Shown here: positions 8,786 to 17,760 of the stretch, in pieces
Layout of the letters: each line of letters opens with the position of its first letter
Numbering within the stretch: position 1 is the stretch's first letter
DNA from: CAIVAT01 sp037133475
GTDB taxonomy: Bacteria > Bacteroidota > Bacteroidia > Bacteroidales > FEN-979
Direction of reading: 5' to 3'
DNA length: 64,000 bases
NCBI GenBank assembly: GCA_037133475.1
Contig: JBAXOB010000001.1
Span: 62,001 to 126,000, forward strand
Made by a program: the position numbers and the translations under genes
Notes under the pieces: model-generated
Database searches by the model: none
Told to the model about the DNA's origin: nothing
The model's input: only the letters and a program-made list of their open reading frames with translations

Positions 8786-9229
8786 CTATTCCATATCAGG
8801 GTCAAGAGGCCGCATGGGAGTGGCAGCCACCACCTGTACCCGCTTCGCTTCAATGCTCAGGGTAGCGTGAGGTACGCTGCGAAGGCGGTCTTTTGGAATA
8901 AGTTTACCGGTTACGCGACAAATTCCGTAGGTTTTATTTTCAATCCTGATCAGTGCATTTTCCAATGATTTGATGAACTTTTCCTGTCGGGCGGCAAACT
9001 TGCTGTTTTCCTCCTTGGAAAACACCTGGTAGCCCTCTTCCAGCACCTTGAAGGTGGGAGAGGTGTCGTTGGTGTCATGCTCGTTCCCGGTGGTATAGGA
9101 TTCTGTAAGCAGCTTCAGGTCGTTGTGTGCTTTGTCCAGCTTTTTCAGAATAATCTGTTTGAATTCCTCAAGTTCCTCATCTGAATACCGGTTCTTTTCC
9201 GTCATTGTTGTTCCTGTTGCTTTTTTCAT
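8786..9229 (-). CDS. DksA/TraR-family protein with degenerate zinc finger
   Basis: 147 residues. A charged coiled-coil region (YSDEELEEFKQIILKKLDKA... onwards) is followed by the DksA_TraR C-terminal segment YGICRVTGKLIPKDRLRSVP. Proteins of this family bind the RNA polymerase secondary channel and modulate promoters. Only one cysteine remains where the canonical finger has four (CxxC...CxxC), so zinc binding is unlikely. This form is frequent in Bacteroidota. It lies 12 bases after the ileS stop and 20 bases before lspA, clearly inside the operon. Confidence 0.85.
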   Translation of the reverse strand: MKKATGTTMTEKNRYSDEELEEFKQIILKKLDKAHNDLKLLTESYTTGNEHDTNDTSPTFKVLEEGYQVFSKEENSKFAARQEKFIKSLENALIRIENKTYGICRVTGKLIPKDRLRSVPHATLSIEAKRVQVVAATPMRPLDPDME

Positions 9230-9241
9230 AATTAAAAATTA

Positions 9242-12200
9242 TTAATCAACCCTGTTTATTTCAATGAATGTTGAAATCGTATCTGTCAAGTCTACCTGGA
9301 CCTTTTCATTCCCCTCAATCATAGCAACAACTTCAAACGATTGAGCCAAAGTTTCCGAGCAAATATAGGTAATATTATGATTCACCGCTACGTCGATGTC
9401 AGGTTGTGACTGGAATTTCACAATTATTTTATCTGTGACATCAAACCCCTTATCCTTACGCAGGTTTTGTATTCTGTTGATCACCTCACGGGCGATCCCC
9501 TCCTGCCATAATTCATGTGTAATCGTGGTATCCAGGGCAACCACCAGCGATCCCATCGCAGATGTTTGCATTCCCGGCAGATCCTCCGTACGGATCTCAA
9601 CCTCGCCGATGGTCAGGTTCACAAGGACCCCCTCGACCACCATTGAATACTCCCCGGATCTTTCGAACTCGTTGATCAGCGCCTGGTCCCAGTCCTTCAT
9701 GATTTCGGCAATGGGTTTTACCAGCTTTCCGAATTTGGATCCCATCTTTTTGAAATCGGGTTTGACGGTTTTCACCAGGATGCCGGCCGTATCTTCAATA
9801 TATTCGATCTCCTTTACATTCACCTCTGAAATGATGAGGTGCTTGATCGCTTCAACCTGGTTCTTAAGGTTATCGGCCAGCAGGGGCAGCATGATCTTGC
9901 CCAGCGGCTGGCGGACGCGGATGTTCATCTTTTTCCGGATGGACAGCACCATGGAAGATATCTTCTGCGCCAGTTCCATTCGCTCCTCGAGTTCCTTGTC
10001 GATCAGGGAGAGATCGGCCTGCGGGAAGGCGGTCAGGTGCACCGAATCGGCATCCAGCCTGCCTGTCACGGTGTTGAGGTCGACGAAAAGCCTTTCAGAA
10101 AAGAAGGGCGCTATGGGCGAGGCAAGCTGGGCGATGACCTCAAGGCACCTGTAAAGGGTTTGATAGGCTGAAATTTTATCCTGCGAATAATCCCCGCGCC
10201 AGAAGCGACGGCGGCAAAGGCGGACATACCAGTTGCTCAGGTGCTCATCGACGAAATCGGAAATGGCGCGGCCGGCCTTGGTGGGTTCATAGTCGGCATA
10301 GCATTCATCGGTGAGTTTAATGAGTGAGTTCAGCTCTGAGAGGATCCAGCGGTCAATCTCGGGCCTTTCATTGATCGGGATTTCAGCCTCTTTGTAGCTG
10401 AACCCGTCGATGTTCGCATAGAGTGAAAAGAAGGCGTAGGTATTATAAAGCGTGCCGAAAAATTTACGCCGGATCTCTTCGATTCCCTCGGTATCGAATT
10501 TGAGGTTATCCCAGGGTTGCGAATTGGTGATCATATACCAGCGGGTGGCATCCGGCCCGTATTTGCTGATGGTTTCAAAGGGGTCAACGGCATTGCCAAG
10601 ACGTTTGGACATCTTGTTGCCGTTCTTGTCGAGTACAAGTCCGTTGGAAACGCAGGTTTTATAAGCAACGCCGCCGAAAAGCATCACGGCGATGGCATGC
10701 AGGGTAAAGAACCATCCGCGGGTCTGGTCAACCCCTTCGGCGATGAAATCGGCCGGGAAATAGCTTTCAACTGCACGGGTCTGTTCAAAGGGATAGTGAT
10801 ACTGGGCATAAGGCATGGCGCCGGAGTCGAACCATACGTCGATCAGGTCGGGTTCGCGGTACATGGCTTTGCCATCGGCGGTGACCAGTATGATATCATC
10901 CACAAACGGCCGGTGAAGGTCGAAGGAATGATAGTTTTCATCGGTGGTGTCGCCGGGCTTGTAGTTTTCGAGGGGGTTTGTTTTCATGACCCCTGCCGCA
11001 ACGGCCTTTTCAACCTCGTCCTTCAGCTGGACAACAGAGCAGATGCAGATCTCCTGGCTGTTGTCTTCGGTGCGCCAGATGGGCAAGGGGGTTCCCCAGA
11101 AACGAGAACGGGAAAGGTTCCAGTCGACCAGGTTTTCAAGCCAGTTGCCGAACCGCCCGGTGCCGGTGGATTCGGGTTTCCAGTTGATCGTTTTGTTAAG
11201 CGCGATCATCTCCTCCTTGTAAGCCGTAGTCCGGATAAACCAGGAATCAAGCGGGTAATAGAGGATCGGTTTATCGGTACGCCAGCAGTGCGGGTATGAA
11301 TGTTCATACTTCTCCGATTTGAAGGCCTTGTTCTCGTGTTTAAGCTTGACGATGATATCGATGTCGACCGGGGGGCAGGTACCGGCCACACAGTCGGCGT
11401 CGTAATCGGGTTTCACATAACGGCCGGCAAACTCGCCCATCTGTTCGGTGAATTTTCCCTGCTTGTTGACAAGGGTAAGGGAACCCAGCCCGTACTGCTT
11501 CCCGACGCGGAAGTCGTCGGCTCCGAAACTCGGGGCGATGTGAACGATGCCGGTGCCATCCTCGGTAGTGACAAAATCGCCCATGACCACGCGAAAAGGA
11601 TCGCCGTCGGCCGGCTGTGCATAGGGCATCAGCTGCTCAAAGCGGATTCCTTCGAAATCGGAACCTTTGAATTCAGCAACCACCTGGAACGGGATATGTT
11701 TGTCGCCTTCGTGATAGCTTTCCATCTCCAGCATGCTGTTCTTTTCAGGAAAATACTGGTGCAGCAGCTCCTTTGCCAGCACCACCGCTTGTTCGGTGAA
11801 GGTATAGGGGTTGAAGGTCTTGACAAGAACGTAGGTGATGTCTTTTCCCATGGCCAGCCCCGTGTTGGAGGGAAGGGTCCAGGGGGTGGTGGTCCAGGCC
11901 AGGATGTAGAGTTCACCGAAGAGGTCGCCGAACAGGAATTCCGACTGAGCATTGCGGATCACCTTGAATTGAGCCACAACGGTATTGTCTTTCACCATTT
12001 TATAGGTGCCGGGCTGATTCAGTTCATGGGTGCTGAGTCCGGTGCCGGCGGCAGGGGAATAGGGCTGGATGGTATATCCCTTATAGAGGAGTCCCTTCTG
12101 GTAGAGTTGGCCCAGCAGGTACCAGACACTTTCAATATACTTGTTTTCGTAAGTGATGTAGGGATCGTTGAGGTTCAGCCAGTACCCCATGCGGATGGTA

Positions 12201-12607
12201 AGGTCGTCCCAGAGGTCCTTGTATTTCATGACCTCGGTTCGGCATTCCCTGTTATAATCCTCGATGGAGATGGATTTGCCGATATCCTCTTTGGTGATGC
12301 CCAGTTTTTTTTCGACCCCGATCTCGATGGGAAGGCCATGGGTGTCCCAACCTGCCTTGCGGCTTACATAGAACCCCTTCATGGTCTTGTAGCGGCAGAA
12401 AATATCCTTGATGGAGCGGGCCATAACGTGATGGATCCCGGGGATGCCGTTCGCGGATGGGGGCCCTTCATAAAACACGAAAGGAGGAAGACCCTCGGTG
12501 AGCTTCAGGCTCTTTTCGAAGGTGTCATGCTGCTGCCAGTAAGATTGGATTTCATCGCCAATCCGGGTCAGGTCGAGATTTTTGTATTCAGGATATCGTA
12601 CACTCAT
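9242..12607 (-). CDS. ileS: Isoleucyl-tRNA synthetase, IleRS2-like, with GIHH signature
   Basis: 1121 residues. Charges tRNA-Ile with isoleucine. The class I fold is shown by FYEGPPSANGIPGIHHVMAR and by the KMSKR loop (bases 10601-10615). The overall sequence, with WDTHGLPIEIGVEKKLGI and no C-terminal zinc ribbon visible, resembles the eukaryote-like IleRS2 group rather than E. coli IleRS1. The usual HIGH tetrapeptide reads GIHH (residues 57-60), that is with first and third residues exchanged. The CP1 editing domain (about 200-400, including WTTTPWTLPSNTGLA) appears intact. It heads the ileS-dksA-lspA operon. Confidence 0.95.
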   Translation of the reverse strand: MSVRYPEYKNLDLTRIGDEIQSYWQQHDTFEKSLKLTEGLPPFVFYEGPPSANGIPGIHHVMARSIKDIFCRYKTMKGFYVSRKAGWDTHGLPIEIGVEKKLGITKEDIGKSISIEDYNRECRTEVMKYKDLWDDLTIRMGYWLNLNDPYITYENKYIESVWYLLGQLYQKGLLYKGYTIQPYSPAAGTGLSTHELNQPGTYKMVKDNTVVAQFKVIRNAQSEFLFGDLFGELYILAWTTTPWTLPSNTGLAMGKDITYVLVKTFNPYTFTEQAVVLAKELLHQYFPEKNSMLEMESYHEGDKHIPFQVVAEFKGSDFEGIRFEQLMPYAQPADGDPFRVVMGDFVTTEDGTGIVHIAPSFGADDFRVGKQYGLGSLTLVNKQGKFTEQMGEFAGRYVKPDYDADCVAGTCPPVDIDIIVKLKHENKAFKSEKYEHSYPHCWRTDKPILYYPLDSWFIRTTAYKEEMIALNKTINWKPESTGTGRFGNWLENLVDWNLSRSRFWGTPLPIWRTEDNSQEICICSVVQLKDEVEKAVAAGVMKTNPLENYKPGDTTDENYHSFDLHRPFVDDIILVTADGKAMYREPDLIDVWFDSGAMPYAQYHYPFEQTRAVESYFPADFIAEGVDQTRGWFFTLHAIAVMLFGGVAYKTCVSNGLVLDKNGNKMSKRLGNAVDPFETISKYGPDATRWYMITNSQPWDNLKFDTEGIEEIRRKFFGTLYNTYAFFSLYANIDGFSYKEAEIPINERPEIDRWILSELNSLIKLTDECYADYEPTKAGRAISDFVDEHLSNWYVRLCRRRFWRGDYSQDKISAYQTLYRCLEVIAQLASPIAPFFSERLFVDLNTVTGRLDADSVHLTAFPQADLSLIDKELEERMELAQKISSMVLSIRKKMNIRVRQPLGKIMLPLLADNLKNQVEAIKHLIISEVNVKEIEYIEDTAGILVKTVKPDFKKMGSKFGKLVKPIAEIMKDWDQALINEFERSGEYSMVVEGVLVNLTIGEVEIRTEDLPGMQTSAMGSLVVALDTTITHELWQEGIAREVINRIQNLRKDKGFDVTDKIIVKFQSQPDIDVAVNHNITYICSETLAQSFEVVAMIEGNEKVQVDLTDTISTFIEINRVD

Positions 12608-12672
12608 GGTTGTTTATCAGTCACCGTATGGGGAAATTCCCCACGCTTCCTTCAATAGCTGAAAAAGGCGTG

Positions 12673-12700
12673 CAAAATTACGAAAATTTCTTTAATCCAA
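12673..12700 (-). promoter_or_regulatory. ileS: Candidate promoter of the ileS operon
   Basis: On the minus strand TTG (12700-12698), 17 bases, TAATTTTG (12680-12673). The -7 box is a full match, and the spacing is two bases shorter than the other promoters here. The leader would be about 60 bases. Confidence 0.5.
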
Positions 12701-12719
12701 TGATATAGGGTTGGCAGAA

Positions 12720-12751
12720 TTGAGCTGAATGGCAAAATCGCAGTATCTTTG
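12720..12751 (+). promoter_or_regulatory. Promoter of the nitroreductase gene
   Basis: TTG at 12720-12722, 21 bases, TATCTTTG at 12744-12751. It overlaps the longer possible reading frame start (12729), which supports translation from the ATG at 12774. Confidence 0.6.
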
Positions 12752-12773
12752 CCTCCCTGAATTCCAACCTGCC

Positions 12774-13307
12774 ATGAACGAAAAAACCTCCATGATTCTC
12801 GATAACATCATGTCACGTAAAAGCGTGCGCATTTACACAGGGGAACCTGTAACCAAAGACTGCCTGCTGGCGCTGCTGAAAGCGGGCATGGCGGCGCCTT
12901 CGGCCCGCAACCGGCAACCCCTGGCCTTTGTGGTGGTGACCGACCGGGACCTTATGAACGCGCTTGGCGATGACTTGCCCTATACCAAGATGATTTACAA
13001 GGCGGGGGCGGCGATCGTGGTCTGCGGCGATTCAACCGTCGATCTCCAGGAGGGGGCGATCGACCTGTGGTACCAGGATGCGGCGGCGGCAACGGAGAAT
13101 ATCCTGCTGGCAGCGGAGGCCATGGAACTGGGAGCCGTGTGGTCGGCGCTTTATCCCTATCCCGAACGCGAAAACCATGCGCGTAAGATGCTGAAGCTAC
13201 CCTCCCATATCACGCCTTTCAGCATAATTCCCGTAGGGCATCCCACCGGCATCGAGCAACCCAGGGATAAGTTCCGGCCCGACAAGATCCACTGGGAGAG
13301 ATGGTAA
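12774..13307 (+). CDS. Nitroreductase-family flavoprotein
   Basis: 177 residues from the ATG at 12774. The FMN-binding nitroreductase fold is recognised from SRKSVRIYTGEPV (phosphate-binding Arg cluster), the AAPSARNRQPLAFVVV segment and the C-terminal IIPVGHPTG motif. These enzymes reduce quinones, nitro compounds or flavins with NAD(P)H. The physiological substrate cannot be told from sequence. The upstream in-frame codons from 12729 fall inside the promoter and are excluded. Its last codons precede the endonuclease gene by about 50 bases. Confidence 0.88.
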   Translation: MNEKTSMILDNIMSRKSVRIYTGEPVTKDCLLALLKAGMAAPSARNRQPLAFVVVTDRDLMNALGDDLPYTKMIYKAGAAIVVCGDSTVDLQEGAIDLWYQDAAAATENILLAAEAMELGAVWSALYPYPERENHARKMLKLPSHITPFSIIPVGHPTGIEQPRDKFRPDKIHWERW

Positions 13308-13331
13308 TCCCCGGTGTATCCTCCTTTTTCC

Positions 13332-13339
13332 TACCTTTG
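13332..13339 (+). promoter_or_regulatory. Candidate -7 element of the endonuclease gene
   Basis: TACCTTTG, 15 bases before the TTG start at 13355. No good -33 box is visible, but the position agrees with that start. Confidence 0.4.
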
Positions 13340-13354
13340 CAAAAAAAAACGAAC

Positions 13355-14458
13355 TTGAAAAAACCCGGTACCCAATTCTTCAGCCCCGGCAGGATCTTCA
13401 CGGTTATCCTGCTTCTTTTATTTGCACAGGCTTTTCCCCAGATCCCGCCCGGCTATTATGATTCGGCGAACGGAAAAACAGGGGTTGCCCTGCAGGCAGC
13501 CCTGCATAACATCATCAAGGGTCATACCGTTATCTCATACGCCGGTCTCTGGACTGCATATTATACCACCGACGACAAGCCCAACGGCAAGGTGTGGGAT
13601 ATGTATTCCGATGTCCCCGACGGCACTCCCAACGGAAACCCGCCCTATACCTTTACCTTCGGAACCGACCAGTGCGGGAATTACAGCACGGAGGGGGATT
13701 GTTACAACCGTGAACATTCGTGGCCGAAAAGCTGGTTCAACGATACGCCACCGATGAATTCGGACATTTTCCACATCTACCCCACCGACGGGAAGGTGAA
13801 CGGTATGCGCGACAATTATCCTTACGGCACCGTCTCCTCCCCTTCATGGACCTCGCTGAATGGCAGCAAACTGGGCCCCTGCACCTGGCCGGGGTACACT
13901 GCAACCGTTTTTGAACCGATCGATGCTTACAAGGGGGATCTTTCTCGTGGCTATTTCTATATGTCGACCCGTTATTATACCGAGGATGCCGGCTGGGCAG
14001 GGAGTCCTGCCACCACGGGATCACAGTTGAAACCCTGGGCGCTGCAGATGATGCTCCACTGGGCCAGCGTTGACCCGGTTTCTCAGAAGGAGATCGACCG
14101 GAACAATACAATTTATGGCATGCAGCACAACCGCAATCCCTTTATCGATCATCCAGAATATGCCTACCTGATCTGGGGAACGCCCACAGGAACCGGCAAT
14201 CCTGATTCGGCATCCCCCCAACTGGCAGTTTATCCAAACCCTGCCGCCGACCATTGCACCGTTATCCTGCCGGCCGACCTGGGTACCGGCGTTCTCAATC
14301 CCGTCGTGGTTTCGGTTACCGGTATCCGGTATGCTCCCGAATTCAAACGGCAGGGCAACCTCCTCGACCTGAACATCCAACCTCTCGCAGGAGGCGTTTA
14401 TGTGCTGGTACTGACAGGCGAATCCGCCGTTTACAAAACAAAACTGGTAAAGGACTAA
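13355..14458 (+). CDS. Secreted endonuclease I family nuclease with T9SS sorting domain
   Basis: 367 residues from the TTG at 13355. The frame is open from an ATG at 13301, but that ATG overlaps the previous stop and precedes the -7 box. A signal peptide (FTVILLLLFAQAFPQ) is followed by an endonuclease I (EndA/NucM-type) domain with the diagnostic NREHSWPKSWF and DIFHIYPTDGKVN, where the first His and Asn are catalytic or metal-binding residues. A type A T9SS C-terminal domain follows (LAVYPNPAADHCTVI ... GGVYVLVL, ending KTKLVKD). It is predicted to degrade DNA or RNA outside the cell or at its surface, for nutrition or matrix turnover. Confidence 0.9.
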   Translation: MKKPGTQFFSPGRIFTVILLLLFAQAFPQIPPGYYDSANGKTGVALQAALHNIIKGHTVISYAGLWTAYYTTDDKPNGKVWDMYSDVPDGTPNGNPPYTFTFGTDQCGNYSTEGDCYNREHSWPKSWFNDTPPMNSDIFHIYPTDGKVNGMRDNYPYGTVSSPSWTSLNGSKLGPCTWPGYTATVFEPIDAYKGDLSRGYFYMSTRYYTEDAGWAGSPATTGSQLKPWALQMMLHWASVDPVSQKEIDRNNTIYGMQHNRNPFIDHPEYAYLIWGTPTGTGNPDSASPQLAVYPNPAADHCTVILPADLGTGVLNPVVVSVTGIRYAPEFKRQGNLLDLNIQPLAGGVYVLVLTGESAVYKTKLVKD

Positions 14459-14463
14459 ATGAG

Positions 14464-14489
14464 AAAAACCCTGCTGTATCAGGGTTTTT
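14464..14489. terminator. Hairpin terminator after the endonuclease gene
   Basis: AAAAACCCTG (14464-14473) and CAGGGTTTTT (14480-14489) pair perfectly around a 6-base loop. Flanking A and T runs make it usable on both strands. The rest of the 304-base gap to fabH holds nothing recognised apart from the second hairpin. Confidence 0.85.
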
Positions 14490-14712
14490 CCGTTCCACCG
14501 TTATTAACACATTTACCGGCAAAAACTGTACGATTGCAGGTAACCGGATACAAAGATCCTGTGCGGTTCCCATTTATGGAAATGGAATATATGAACTGCC
14601 CTGATTTAACGCCGAAGTGCCCTGTCAAACCGTTTTTACCCGGCCCGGTTGGCAATGAAACCGGGGCAGCCGCCTGGGATCTTTGCAAAAAGAAGACATA
14701 CAACAAAGCAAT

Positions 14713-14744
14713 AAAAAACCGGAGGTGATGCCCCCGGTTTTTTT
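14713..14744. terminator. Terminator of the fabH operon
   Basis: AAAAAACCGG (14713-14722) pairs with CCGGTTTTTT (14734-14743). It lies just downstream of fabH on the minus strand, and the symmetric A/T tracts could work in both directions. Confidence 0.85.
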
Positions 14745-14762
14745 ATTCGCTTGTGAACAGGC

Positions 14763-15752
14763 TTAATAGGCCCATTTCACCCAGATGCTGCCCCAGGTGA
14801 ACCCGCCGCCAAAGGCAGCCAGGATGATGTTATCCCCTTTTTTAAGCTTGTCTTCCCACTCCCACAGGCAAAGCGGGATGGTGGCATCGGTGGTATTGCC
14901 GTAACGTTCAATATTGATCATGACCTTGTCTTTCCCGACGCCCATCCTGCGGGCGGTTGCGTCGATAATACGCAGGTTGGCCTGGTGGGGAACAAGGTAA
15001 GAGATATCATCGGCCGTCAGGTTGTTGCGTTCCATGATCTCGGCTGAAACATCGGCCATCCTGGTCACGGCAAATTTAAAGACGGGCTGGCCCTCCTGGT
15101 AAATATAGTGTTCTTTGGCATCAACCGTTTCATGGGTAGGTGGTTTCAGCGAACCGCCAGCCTTCATGTGAAGGTAGTTCCGGCCCGAACCGTCGGTGCC
15201 TGCGATTGAATCCATGATTCCCACGGCTTCGGTGGTTGGTTCGAGCAATACGGCTCCGGCGGCATCCCCGAAAAGGACGCAGGTTTCGCGGGCTGTATAA
15301 TCGGTAATTCCCGACATCTTGTCGCCGCCGACCACGATCACCTTTTTATATTGTCCGGTCTCAACGTATTTCGACGCGGTGATAAGTGCAAATAAAAATC
15401 CTGAACAGGCCGCATTGACATCAAAACTGAAGGCATTCCTGAGTCCTGTTTTGTCGCTGATGATGTTGCCGGTTGCGGGGAAGGTCATATCCGGGGTGAC
15501 CGTTGCACAGATCAGCAGGTCGACCTCTTCGGGTGCGGTACCGGTTTTTGCCAGCAATCCCTTTACGGCTTCGGCGCCCATATCGGAGGTGCCCAACCCT
15601 TCGCCCTTCAGAATATGACGTTCGCGGATCCCGGTTCTCGTCATGATCCACTCATCGGTGGTATCCACCATGGTTTCCAGCTCCTTATTGGTTAAAATGT
15701 AAGGTGGTACCCATGCATGAATTCCCGATATTTTTGCTCTGATTTTTGACAT
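14763..15752 (-). CDS. fabH: 3-oxoacyl-ACP synthase III
   Basis: 329 residues. Condenses an acyl-CoA primer with malonyl-ACP to start fatty acid synthesis. The Cys-His-Asn triad is visible in AACSGFLFAL, LVPHQANLRI and YGNTTDAT. DEWIMTRTGIRERH near the N-terminus is typical of FabH. It is the last gene of DUF177-rpmF-plsX-fabH, the standard order in many bacteria, and lies 35 bases after plsX. The primer preference (branched or straight) cannot be judged from sequence alone. Confidence 0.95.
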   Translation of the reverse strand: MSKIRAKISGIHAWVPPYILTNKELETMVDTTDEWIMTRTGIRERHILKGEGLGTSDMGAEAVKGLLAKTGTAPEEVDLLICATVTPDMTFPATGNIISDKTGLRNAFSFDVNAACSGFLFALITASKYVETGQYKKVIVVGGDKMSGITDYTARETCVLFGDAAGAVLLEPTTEAVGIMDSIAGTDGSGRNYLHMKAGGSLKPPTHETVDAKEHYIYQEGQPVFKFAVTRMADVSAEIMERNNLTADDISYLVPHQANLRIIDATARRMGVGKDKVMINIERYGNTTDATIPLCLWEWEDKLKKGDNIILAAFGGGFTWGSIWVKWAY

Positions 15753-15787
15753 GAAGAAAGGGTGGCGTTAAATGAAACTTGAACTGA

Positions 15788-16738
15788 TTATTTGGGGAAC
15801 GACTCCAGGGCCTGTTTAATCTTATCCGAGAGTTTGGCATTATAGACCTCCTTGGTAAGGAGAATCATGTTATGGATAGCAATATCGTTGGAAATGCCGT
15901 GACCAACAATAACGGTAGAATTGATACCAAGAACGGGAGCGCCGCCGTAATTTTCGAAATTAAACTTTTCAAAATAGGGGTCCAGCAAATTTTTTTTCTT
16001 CAGGATATCATAGAAGGCCTCACCCTGTTTTAATACGACATTGCCCACAAAACCGTCGCAAACCACCACGTCGGCAAAATCGGTATAGAGATCGCGCCCT
16101 TCGATATTCCCGATAAAGAGGAAATCTTTCGAGTCCTTCATCATCTGATAGACGATCTGGGAGGTAAGGTTGCCCTTTTTTTCCTCGGAGCCGATATTCA
16201 GCAGGGCCACGCGGGGCTGGTCAATATTAAATACATGTTTGGCAAAGAGCGAGCCCAGGATCCCGAACTGGTACATCACATCGGGTTTGGGATCGGGATT
16301 GGTTCCGACATCGATCAGGATGGTGGTACCGCCCGATTCCTTGGGCAGGTATGCCGGAAGGCTGGGCCGGATGATCCCCTGCACCAGGTTCACCGATGAG
16401 ATGGATCCTACGACGATGGCACCGGTGCTGCCTGCGCTGCAGAAACCATCTATTTCATTGTTTTTCAGTAACCTGAAACCAACGGAGATGCTCGAATTCG
16501 GCTTGCTTAAAAAAGCCTTGGTCGGCTGTTCATCCATCTCGATCATGTCGGGTGCATTCACGATTTCAAAAATACCGGAATCCACCTTTTCCTCCCTGAG
16601 AAAAGACAAAATAGCTTCACGATTGCCAATCAAAACGATCTGATCGGAATCGGGCAACTCCTTTTGAGCCATAATAGCCCCATGTATCGTGGCATTTGGA
16701 GCAAAATCACCCCCTAAAACATCCAGACCGATTTTCAT
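15788..16738 (-). CDS. plsX: Phosphate acyltransferase PlsX
   Basis: 316 residues. Converts acyl-ACP to acyl-phosphate, the donor for PlsY in phosphatidic acid synthesis. Family features are the N-terminal IGLDVLGGDFAPNATIHGAI, the central IDVGTNPDPKPD, ALLNIGSEEKKGN and the DGFVGNVVLKQGE segment. Length is normal. It lies 23 bases after rpmF and upstream of fabH in the same operon, coupling phospholipid and fatty acid synthesis. Confidence 0.95.
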   Translation of the reverse strand: MKIGLDVLGGDFAPNATIHGAIMAQKELPDSDQIVLIGNREAILSFLREEKVDSGIFEIVNAPDMIEMDEQPTKAFLSKPNSSISVGFRLLKNNEIDGFCSAGSTGAIVVGSISSVNLVQGIIRPSLPAYLPKESGGTTILIDVGTNPDPKPDVMYQFGILGSLFAKHVFNIDQPRVALLNIGSEEKKGNLTSQIVYQMMKDSKDFLFIGNIEGRDLYTDFADVVVCDGFVGNVVLKQGEAFYDILKKKNLLDPYFEKFNFENYGGAPVLGINSTVIVGHGISNDIAIHNMILLTKEVYNAKLSDKIKQALESFPK

Positions 16739-16761
16739 TGGCTACAGATTATGTAAAAACA

Positions 16762-16947
16762 CTATTCCGCGGAGGCCTTCACTACTGCTTGTTTCCCACG
16801 ATAATAACCGCATTCGTTGCAAACGCGGTGGTATAAAACCGGTGATCCGCAATTTGAACATACGATGGTGGTACGGGCAACTGCTTTGTCGTGAGTTCTT
16901 CTCTTGTCCCTGCGGGTCGTGGAAATTTTGTGTTTCGGATGTGGCAT
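16762..16947 (-). CDS. rpmF: Ribosomal protein L32
   Basis: 61 residues, the short basic large-subunit protein. N-terminal MPHPKHKISTTRRDKRRTH and a complete four-cysteine zinc ribbon (CSNCG ... CNECGYY) identify it. The zinc-binding form is therefore present. It lies between DUF177 (19 bases before) and plsX (23 bases after). Confidence 0.97.
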   Translation of the reverse strand: MPHPKHKISTTRRDKRRTHDKAVARTTIVCSNCGSPVLYHRVCNECGYYRGKQAVVKASAE

Positions 16948-16966
16948 AATACTATTTATTTACAAT

Positions 16967-17494
16967 TTATAATTTATTTTTCTTCTTCAGCTGACCAAGC
17001 GCCTCCCACCTGGGATCCGCTGCATGCTGCCTGTTCAGTTCATTTAACTTTTTCAACATTTCCGGATCGCACCGGTTGTTCCCCTCTCCCTCTTCGGGAT
17101 GAACCCTGCGGATGGGCAACAGCAAATGGATATATTCATAGATAAAGGGACTCAGATCGAACTGGTTGGCCGTATCGGGGATAACCTGCACATCTTCGCT
17201 CTCTTCATAATAATGATCCCCCAACTTGACAATCAACCTTTCGGTACCCTTTACGGGAACATCCATCAGCTCATTGCAGCGGTCACAGGAGACCTTCACG
17301 GTTCCGGCAAGGGTAATATGGAGATCCATCATGCGCTCCTCCTTTGCCATGGTAACGGTCACAATAACCGTACCGTCGTGAATTTCAGCATCTTCAATCT
17401 GATCAAAGAACAACTTGCCGATCATAAAATCGAACATATGCGTGCCGGGTTTCAACCCGCTGAACGCAATCTGATATTGATCCCGGTTATTCAA
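16967..17494 (-). CDS. DUF177 (YceD-like) protein
   Basis: 175 residues from a TTG start whose first base is 17494. The longer frame starting at 17545 is rejected because that ATG overlaps the -33 box of the operon promoter, while GAGG lies just before the chosen TTG. The DUF177 core is shown by VSCDRCNELMDVPVKG (one CxxC) and the C-terminal DPRWEALGQLKK. Family members are linked to 23S rRNA and ribosome assembly in E. coli and plants. It is the first gene of the rpmF-plsX-fabH operon. Confidence 0.87.
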   Translation of the reverse strand: MNNRDQYQIAFSGLKPGTHMFDFMIGKLFFDQIEDAEIHDGTVIVTVTMAKEERMMDLHITLAGTVKVSCDRCNELMDVPVKGTERLIVKLGDHYYEESEDVQVIPDTANQFDLSPFIYEYIHLLLPIRRVHPEEGEGNNRCDPEMLKKLNELNRQHAADPRWEALGQLKKKNKL

Positions 17495-17514
17495 GTTATC
17501 CTCAAAAAAGTCTG

Positions 17515-17546
17515 CAAAAGTAAATATTAATTTGATGAATACCAAA
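17515..17546 (-). promoter_or_regulatory. Promoter of the DUF177-rpmF-plsX-fabH operon
   Basis: On the minus strand TTTG (17546-17543), 20 bases, TACTTTTG (17522-17515). Full match in both boxes. The start would be about 17508, giving a short leader of about 14 bases to the TTG at 17494. Confidence 0.75.
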
Positions 17547-17719
17547 TACCTGATAACATCCGGCCCAATTTAAAACCGGATCCTGTAAAACAGTACTGGG
17601 CTTCCCTTGCATTTTAATGATTGAAAACTGTGAGCCCTGTCACTACAATTTGAAATCCCCGGTTTCCGGCAAATATAGGTTGTTTGTAACTCCCCGTGAC
17701 CGGAAATCAGATTATTCTG

Positions 17720-17727
17720 TATGTTTG
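17720..17727 (+). promoter_or_regulatory. Candidate -7 element of the proline dehydrogenase gene
   Basis: TATGTTTG, 33 bases before the ATG at 17761. No TTG sits at the usual -33 distance, so support is partial. Confidence 0.35.
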
Positions 17728-17760
17728 TGCCATTGATTTACCATTTAACCCTAACGTCCA

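Noticed and set aside
11300..12658. 452-codon frame antisense to ileS
   Set aside because: Same reason; it runs through the conserved synthetase coding region and the ileS promoter.
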